Shown piece after piece: positions 33,858-38,668 of a DNA stretch of 38,668 nt. This DNA comes from Silicimonas sp. (GTDB lineage Bacteria > Pseudomonadota > Alphaproteobacteria > Rhodobacterales > Rhodobacteraceae). Within the stretch, counting starts at the first letter, position 1, and every line of letters begins with the position of its first letter. The stretch lies in assembly GCA_022819605.1 (NCBI GenBank), contig JAJEGW010000044.1, forward strand, positions 1 to 38,668. Direction: 5' to 3'. A program made the translations under genes and the position numbers. The notes beneath the pieces are model-generated. The model was not told where the DNA came from. It did not search any database and was given only the letters and a program-made list of their open reading frames with translations.

Positions 33858-35423
33858 ATGCCCCATGTTGCGACCGACCCAAGGTTTACCGAACTGATCG
33901 ACTTGAGTGCGCCGGTGCGCCAGATCGGCAGCGGCTTCACTTTCACCGAGGGACCGCTTTGGCATCCGCTTGAGCAGCATCTGGTGTTTTCGGACATGCC
34001 CGGAGATGTCCGGCGCAGGTGGTCGGAGACAGGCGGCGTTGAAGAGGTCATGCGCCCGTCAAACAAGGGCAACGGCATGACCTATGATGCCGACCTGAAC
34101 CTACTGGTCTGCGAACATGCGACGTCGTCGGTCGCGCGGTTCAATCGCGATGGCACGCGAGAGGTTCTCGCCAGCCACTTCGAAGGCAAGGAATTGAATT
34201 CCCCCAACGACATCTGCGTGCGTTCGGACGGTTCTGTGTATTTCACTGATCCGACCTTCGGCCGGATGGAACACTTTGGAGTACCGAGGCCGCTTCAGCA
34301 GGGGTTTCAGGGAGTCTATCGGCTCTCGCCCGAGCATCGCCCCGGCGATGAACCGCAGCTTGTGTCAGACAGGTACATGTTCGGTCAGCCCAACGGACTT
34401 TGCTTCAGTCCCTGCGAACGGTTCATGTGGGTCAATGATACGGATCAGGCAAACATCCGGATGTTCGATATCGGTCCCAAAGGCGCACTGGTCAATGCCA
34501 GGCTCTTCGCAAGCGGCATCAAGGAGGATGGCCGCGCGGGGCTGCCCGATGGAATGAAGGCTGACACCAACGGCAACGTCTACGTGACCGGCCCTGGGGG
34601 AGTCTGGGTCTATGATTTCCACGGCGTGAAGCTGGGCGAGATTATCGTGCCCGAGCAGTCGGCTAACCTGCACTGGGGCGGAGAGCACTGGCAAACGCTC
34701 TACATTTGCGCGACGACCGGCGTCTATGCCGTGAACCTGAAATCTCGGGGGCGGGAGGAGCCGTTCATGCGTGCTCAACCGGCACCCTCGCGCACTTCGA
34801 CGGGTGTCCCAGCGGCAATCGATCCGCGCAAGACAGCCCTGATCATTCAGGACATGCAAAACGATGTCATCATTGATGGTGGCGCCTTCGCCGAGAGCGG
34901 ATCGCCCGCGCACGCCAGGTCGCAGAACGTCGTGGCGAATTCCCGGCGGCTGGCCGATGCTTGCAGGCGCGCGGGCGTGACAGTCATTCACGTGCATTTC
35001 ATTTGCGAGCCGGGGCATCCCAAGATTGGCCCCAACGCGCCGCTCTATTCGGGTCTCATCGACGCAGGAGCGATGGTTCGCGGCTCTTGGGGCGCTGCCC
35101 CGGTCGCTGGGCTAGAGCCGCAAGGATCCGATCTTGTCGTTGAGAAAATGTCGATGAGTCCGTGGGAAACCTCGCGCCTGCAAAGCTATCTCAGGCATGG
35201 CGGGATAGACACGCTGATAAATACCGGTGCATGGACCAACATGTCTGTCGAACACACCGCTCGCACGGGTGCGGACAAGGGGTTCCGGGTGATCGTGCCC
35301 GAAGATGCCTGTTCGACCATGAATGACGAGTGGCACCGGGCTTCGATTGACTTTGCGATGGCGAATGTTGCCGAGATAACAAGCGTTGACCGCGTTATCT
35401 CTCGACTGGGGGCAGGCGGATGA
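33858..35423 (+). CDS. SMP-30/gluconolactonase domain fused to isochorismatase-like hydrolase domain
   Basis: A 521-residue fusion. Residues ~15-295 are a six-bladed SMP-30/gluconolactonase propeller with the metal-site motifs FTEGPLWHP (E31), NSPNDICV (N117) and LPDGMK (D231). A linker at ~296-322 joins an isochorismatase-like domain at ~323-518. Its Asp is D332 in ALIIQDMQND, and its Lys is K430 in VVEKMSMSPWE. The position normally occupied by the nucleophilic Cys (TNxCVE) is S463 in TNMSVEHTAR, so a cysteine-type amidase mechanism is not supported. Isochorismatases proper also lack that Cys. The fusion suggests that one chain opens a lactone and then acts on the product or on a related amide. 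It is 10 nt behind the MBL gene and overlaps the last gene by 4 nt. Confidence 0.88.
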   Translation: MPHVATDPRFTELIDLSAPVRQIGSGFTFTEGPLWHPLEQHLVFSDMPGDVRRRWSETGGVEEVMRPSNKGNGMTYDADLNLLVCEHATSSVARFNRDGTREVLASHFEGKELNSPNDICVRSDGSVYFTDPTFGRMEHFGVPRPLQQGFQGVYRLSPEHRPGDEPQLVSDRYMFGQPNGLCFSPCERFMWVNDTDQANIRMFDIGPKGALVNARLFASGIKEDGRAGLPDGMKADTNGNVYVTGPGGVWVYDFHGVKLGEIIVPEQSANLHWGGEHWQTLYICATTGVYAVNLKSRGREEPFMRAQPAPSRTSTGVPAAIDPRKTALIIQDMQNDVIIDGGAFAESGSPAHARSQNVVANSRRLADACRRAGVTVIHVHFICEPGHPKIGPNAPLYSGLIDAGAMVRGSWGAAPVAGLEPQGSDLVVEKMSMSPWETSRLQSYLRHGGIDTLINTGAWTNMSVEHTARTGADKGFRVIVPEDACSTMNDEWHRASIDFAMANVAEITSVDRVISRLGAGG

Positions 35424-35944
35424 CAACGGAAAGCCGCCAACGTTCAGGGAGGTACGAGCTCGCCGTTGAACGTCCGGTGACAATCATCGCGACCGCGATG
35501 AACATCATTCTTGGCGTTGCCCTGGCAATTGCTCTTGTCCTGAAGATCTACATGCTGGTTCTCACCGACTACGTTTGCGAGGCAGATGGCGCGACGCTCG
35601 GAAACCTCATTCGCTGCACTGCGACGCTTGACCTCGTTGCGGCCTTTTTTGCGGCCACCGCAACCATCAACGCGGCGACCATTCTCATTGTGCCGAGCAT
35701 TGAGTACTTCTCGCGGGCCCTTGGATTCGCAGCAGCGGCGGCATTTGTTTCGCTGATGGGAGCGTATGTGGCTGGCGACTACGACTGGCGGATGACCTTG
35801 GCGTCAACCGCGCTGTTTGCGATCGTCTTTTCGGCGATGTCATGGAGGCGATTGTGGAATTCGGTGCTTCCGTCCAGTGCACCGAAGGTCCCGTCAGGTC
35901 AAAGGCCGGAATCTGGCAATGATCGTGCCGCGAATTCTTCGTGA
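35420..35944 (+). CDS. Small multi-pass membrane protein of unknown function
   Basis: A 174-residue protein with four predicted membrane helices at roughly 20-48, 66-94, 97-118 and 126-144, and a charged, Ser/Pro-rich cytoplasmic or periplasmic tail of about 30 residues. Two cysteines, near residues 53 and 67, lie in the loop between the first two helices and could pair if that loop is periplasmic. No family is recognised. It is the last gene of the run and overlaps the fusion gene by 4 nt (ATGA), so it belongs to the same operon. A role as a membrane anchor, or as an electron-acceptor partner of the Mo enzyme, is possible but only from context. Confidence 0.7.
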   Translation: MTTESRQRSGRYELAVERPVTIIATAMNIILGVALAIALVLKIYMLVLTDYVCEADGATLGNLIRCTATLDLVAAFFAATATINAATILIVPSIEYFSRALGFAAAAAFVSLMGAYVAGDYDWRMTLASTALFAIVFSAMSWRRLWNSVLPSSAPKVPSGQRPESGNDRAANSS

Positions 35945-36102
35945 CACGGCACTTCGGGATGGCTCTGCATCGACGCCCCGTTGAGACGTGCCAGCATCAT
36001 TGGGCGAAGTTCCGAAGTGCGGTTCAATCTTGCGCGACTCGACCGGTCGCGTGTCTTCGCCAATTCTGCATCTGAGGCTGTGCGAGCCTGCTTCGCTGAC
36101 GC
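35945..36102. terminator. Convergent gap, candidate terminator
   Basis: The 158-bp gap between the end of the operon and the convergent aminotransferase has CGCGAC (36033-36038) pairing with GTCGCG (36046-36051) around a 7-nt loop, and a long-range repeat GCACTTCGG (35949-35957) with CCGAAGTGC (36012-36020). T tracts are absent on both strands, so the call rests mostly on the convergent position. Confidence 0.3.
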
Positions 36103-37302
36103 TCATGCCCGTGCGGCGATCAGTTCTGATGCCTTCAGTGCGCCGCCTGGGCGGTGCGGGAGATCGACGGCCTTCAGGCCTGCCTCAATTGTAGCCAGGG
36201 CACCTAGAATCATCTGGGCGTTGACATGCCCCATATGGCCCAGCCGGAAGAAGTGGTGCCACTCAGGCGCGGTACTTGCCGCCATGCCGAGGCCGATTCC
36301 CAAAGTGAGTCCTGCACGGTTTTCGCACCACTCCCTGAGCGCGGTTGCCTTAGCGGAGCCGGTGAGCAGGGCAGTAACGGAATGCGACCGTATCGAACGG
36401 TCAGGTGCATTGACTTCAAGAGAACCTTCCTGTCCCCAATGGTCGAAGGCGGCCCAAACCGCCTCGGCAATTGCCGCGTGTCGTGCCCAGATGTTTTCGA
36501 GGCCTTCCTGCTCGATCATCAGTAGTGCCTCGCGCAGGCCATAAAGATGGTGCACAGGTGCCGTTCCCCCGAAATACTGGTAGAAAACCTCAGGAACGAC
36601 ACGCGCGTGCCAGTCCCAGTAGTATGTAACGAGACCGGCACTGTTCCTGGCTTGGCTGGCCTTCCCGTTGAAATACACGAAGCCGAGCCCGGGCGGAGTC
36701 ATCAGGCCCTTTTGAGAGCCCGCCACCATTACGTCCACGCCCCATGCGTCCATCTCGAAACGGTCGCATCCCAGAGACGCCATGCAATCGACCATGAAGA
36801 GTGCCGGATGGCCAACCACGTCGATGGCCGACCGTATGGCTTCGATGTCATTGCGAATGCCTGTCGATGTGTCCGTGTGGACGGCAAGGATGGCCTTGAT
36901 TTCGTGATCGCGGTCCTTGCGAAGGCGCTCGACCAGGCGCTCCGGGTCGACGGCGTTGCGCTGCCCGAAGTCCAGAACTTCCGTTTCGACACCCATCCGC
37001 TGTGCCACTTCCGACCAGCCATGGGCAAATGTACCCGTGGCAAGCGCAACTGCGCGCTCTCCTGCGGACAACGTGTTTGAGATTGCCGCCTCCCACGCTC
37101 CATGACCGTTGGCAATGTAGATTGCCACGTCGTGCTGTGTGCGCGCGACCAGCTTCAGGCGATCGACAAGATCGGGCACCATGTCCACAAGTTCGCCCTC
37201 GTAGATGTTGGTCGCACTTCTGTGCATTGCCATCAACACCCGCTCCGGCATGACCGATGGGCCGGGTATGGCAAGATAGGAAATGCCGCTGGATAGGTTC
37301 AT
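36103..37302 (-). CDS. Class V aminotransferase (serine/alanine-glyoxylate type)
   Basis: A 399-residue PLP enzyme of the alanine/serine-glyoxylate aminotransferase group. The PLP lysine is K198 in VMVAGSQKGLMTPPGL. The N-terminal AIPGPSVMPERVL and the ANGHGAWEAAI segment are those of AGAT/SGAT enzymes, and VDCMASLG provides the pyridine-binding Asp. It probably transfers an amino group to glyoxylate, but related enzymes act on aminoethylphosphonate or purine-derived amines. The start at 37302 begins the family N-terminus and has GGAG upstream on its strand; the ATG at 37332 would lack a good site. It is convergent with the operon. It is intact and may not belong to the pathway. Confidence 0.88.
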   Translation of the reverse strand: MNLSSGISYLAIPGPSVMPERVLMAMHRSATNIYEGELVDMVPDLVDRLKLVARTQHDVAIYIANGHGAWEAAISNTLSAGERAVALATGTFAHGWSEVAQRMGVETEVLDFGQRNAVDPERLVERLRKDRDHEIKAILAVHTDTSTGIRNDIEAIRSAIDVVGHPALFMVDCMASLGCDRFEMDAWGVDVMVAGSQKGLMTPPGLGFVYFNGKASQARNSAGLVTYYWDWHARVVPEVFYQYFGGTAPVHHLYGLREALLMIEQEGLENIWARHAAIAEAVWAAFDHWGQEGSLEVNAPDRSIRSHSVTALLTGSAKATALREWCENRAGLTLGIGLGMAASTAPEWHHFFRLGHMGHVNAQMILGALATIEAGLKAVDLPHRPGGALKASELIAARA

Positions 37303-37951
37303 GAAATTCGCTCCGGATTCTTGGCCGGACATATTCACATTCCAGTGCCGGAGACAATGCGTGTCGGGTGAGGAAGATGGATGGTCCTGATCTAAGCACG
37401 TTGGCACGAGGTGGTGCCAGGCTCCTCTTGGAGTGCACAATCTCTGAGCCCGGACTGCACGACGTCTTGCGAAGCCGGCGAGTCCGATGCGCGCATCTCT
37501 GACGGTGCAAGTCGTGGGCAATATGCGGGTATTGCGCTATGGCGCGGAGTTCCTGTTTGCCCGCCGATGTCAGGTGCTTCGGCGAAGCTCCCCTTGGGTG
37601 CCATTCTCCGAACTTTCGATGGCTCTCGAGGTGAGGTATCGCGCGTTTTGGCCCTTGGCTTGCGCTTTCGCGCTACCGAAGTCCAAGGAGTTCTTTCGCG
37701 TTGACTTTCGTGACCGGAGCAAGGAGAGGCCCGTCGAATTTTCATGGGGTGCGCAGAGGTCAATCGTCGGTCAGCGGGGGCATTAGATCGGTCTTCTGCA
37801 TTCGAAGACGTCCGTATGTTGATTGATCCGCCGCGTTGCCAGGAAGAGTCTGAACGGGACATGTCCTGATCTGGGAAATTGCCGTGTCAGCTTGTGCGTG
37901 CTGCATCGGCGGGCTAGCTAGTGCTGCGAGGTGGTCCGAGGAATTGAGGGC
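37303..37951. other. 649-bp divergent intergenic region without a convincing gene
   Basis: The space between two divergent genes should carry both their promoters. Several open frames cross it on both strands, but they are Arg/Ser/Ala-rich and lack family motifs. A TGGCAC/GTGCCA hairpin lies at 37402-37419. I looked for a glycine- or SAM-type riboswitch before the aminotransferase and saw no convincing core. The region may contain a small RNA, but nothing specific supports it. Confidence 0.4.
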
Positions 37952-38668
37952 GTGAGCGAGAATTCCCAGAATTCTGCCGACTGGTCCGGCCCGCACCGTG
38001 CGCATTCCAATCGTGAACTGATCGGATGGGTGTGGCGCAGCTACCTGAAGGGGCATTGGCCCAAGATTGCGGCGGCGCTTGTGCTGATGGCAATCGAGGG
38101 GTCCATGCTCGGTGCGCTCTCCTACATCGTGCAGCCAATGTTTGATCTGGTCTTCCTGGCCGGGAATCGGACGGCGGTCTATTGGGTAGCGGGCGTGATC
38201 GCCGGCATCTTCCTGATCAGGGCCGTGTCGGATTTCGGGCATCGGCTGCTCATGAACGGCGCCGGCCTTGCGGTTACGTCAAGCATGCAACGAGACATGC
38301 TGAGCCATCTCCTGACCCTGGACAGCGCCTATTTCCAGTTCAATCCGCCAGGCACCCTGATCGAACGCGTGCGGGGAGACACGACTTTGGCCAACCAGAT
38401 CTGGATGCAGGTTCTGGGCACCGCCTGGCGCGAGGTCGTGACCGTCATTGCACTGCTTGGTGTCGCGATTTCAGTGGATTGGCGCTGGACGCTCGTGGCC
38501 GTCGCCGGCGTGCCGATCCTAATTGGCCCGGTGCTCGGAATGCAGCGATACGTCCGGAAAAAGGCACTTGCAGCGCGCGAGTTCGCTGCGCGGCTTTCGA
38601 CCCTGCTTGACGAGACGTTTCACGGCATGGACACGATCAAGCTGAACAACAGCGAGGCGTTCGAAGAC
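37952..38668 (+). CDS. ABC exporter membrane domain (MsbA-like), cut by the window end
   Basis: A partial gene: 239 codons open to the window edge. It reads as a type-1 ABC exporter transmembrane domain, with a cytoplasmic leader (~1-35), helices at about 38-58 and 78-98, the typical MQRDMLSHLLTLDSAYFQFNPPGTLIERVRGD segment (ABCB/MsbA-like coupling region), and further helices before the cut. The ATPase half lies beyond the window. No ATG fits; the GTG at 37952 is behind GAGG at 37946-37949 with short spacing, and a GTG at 37931 is an alternative. The substrate (lipid, drug or peptide) is open. Confidence 0.8.
   Translation, partial: MSENSQNSADWSGPHRAHSNRELIGWVWRSYLKGHWPKIAAALVLMAIEGSMLGALSYIVQPMFDLVFLAGNRTAVYWVAGVIAGIFLIRAVSDFGHRLLMNGAGLAVTSSMQRDMLSHLLTLDSAYFQFNPPGTLIERVRGDTTLANQIWMQVLGTAWREVVTVIALLGVAISVDWRWTLVAVAGVPILIGPVLGMQRYVRKKALAAREFAARLSTLLDETFHGMDTIKLNNSEAFED

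Noticed and set aside
37303..37560. Glycine or SAM riboswitch before the class V aminotransferase
   Set aside because: No conserved core could be matched on the minus strand; only a generic 6-bp hairpin was found.

Overview
The window reads as chromosome of a high-GC alphaproteobacterium, most likely a Rhodobacterales/Roseobacter-type organism. The basis is G/C-rich third codon positions, a full-length fused PntA beside PntB, LIV-type uptake genes, a CoxMSL-type molybdenum hydroxylase with CoxD/CoxE-like partners, and frequent ATGA/GTGA/TGATG overlaps. No rRNA, tRNA, CRISPR array, prophage or insertion sequence was seen.

Left part (1-12.3 kb): a loose set of accessory metabolic genes. They are a DUF1772 membrane protein, a class-C26 glutamine amidotransferase-like hydrolase, a D-lyxose isomerase-family enzyme, a coupled two-gene nucleotidyltransferase toxin-antitoxin-like pair, pntA-pntB, and a divergent pair (3-hydroxyisobutyrate dehydrogenase-like on the minus strand, HisC-like aminotransferase on the plus strand) sharing a promoter region with a 10-bp inverted repeat. 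Then come a Phd-type antitoxin whose tail looks frameshifted, the remains of its toxin, and a DUF1330-cupin-cupin protein with an internal domain duplication.

Central part (12.4-35.9 kb): one large uptake and catabolism locus. A periplasmic LIV-type substrate-binding protein is followed by a strong hairpin, an iron-ADH-fold protein that has lost most metal ligands, and an AraC regulator. From 16195 to 35944 there are 18 genes on one strand, with no gap above 19 nt and 11 overlapping junctions. In order they are two LIV permeases, a LivG ATPase, a LivF ATPase fused to a Tm-1-like (UPF0261) domain, a Tm-1 C-terminal-type TIM barrel, a giant flotillin, two SRPBCC proteins, FAD and 2Fe-2S subunits of a molybdenum hydroxylase, a molybdopterin subunit split into two genes, a MoxR/CoxD AAA ATPase, a VWA/CoxE protein, an amidohydrolase, a metallo-beta-lactamase-fold hydrolase, an SMP-30/isochorismatase-like fusion, and a small membrane protein. 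The plausible reading (inference) is uptake of an organic, perhaps heterocyclic or amide-containing compound, Mo-dependent hydroxylation at a flotillin/SRPBCC-organised membrane site, then ring opening and hydrolysis by the lactonase- and amidase-type enzymes. The substrate cannot be named from sequence.

Right part (36.1-38.7 kb): a convergent class V aminotransferase (serine/alanine-glyoxylate type), a 649-bp stretch without a convincing gene, and the start of an ABC exporter cut by the window end.
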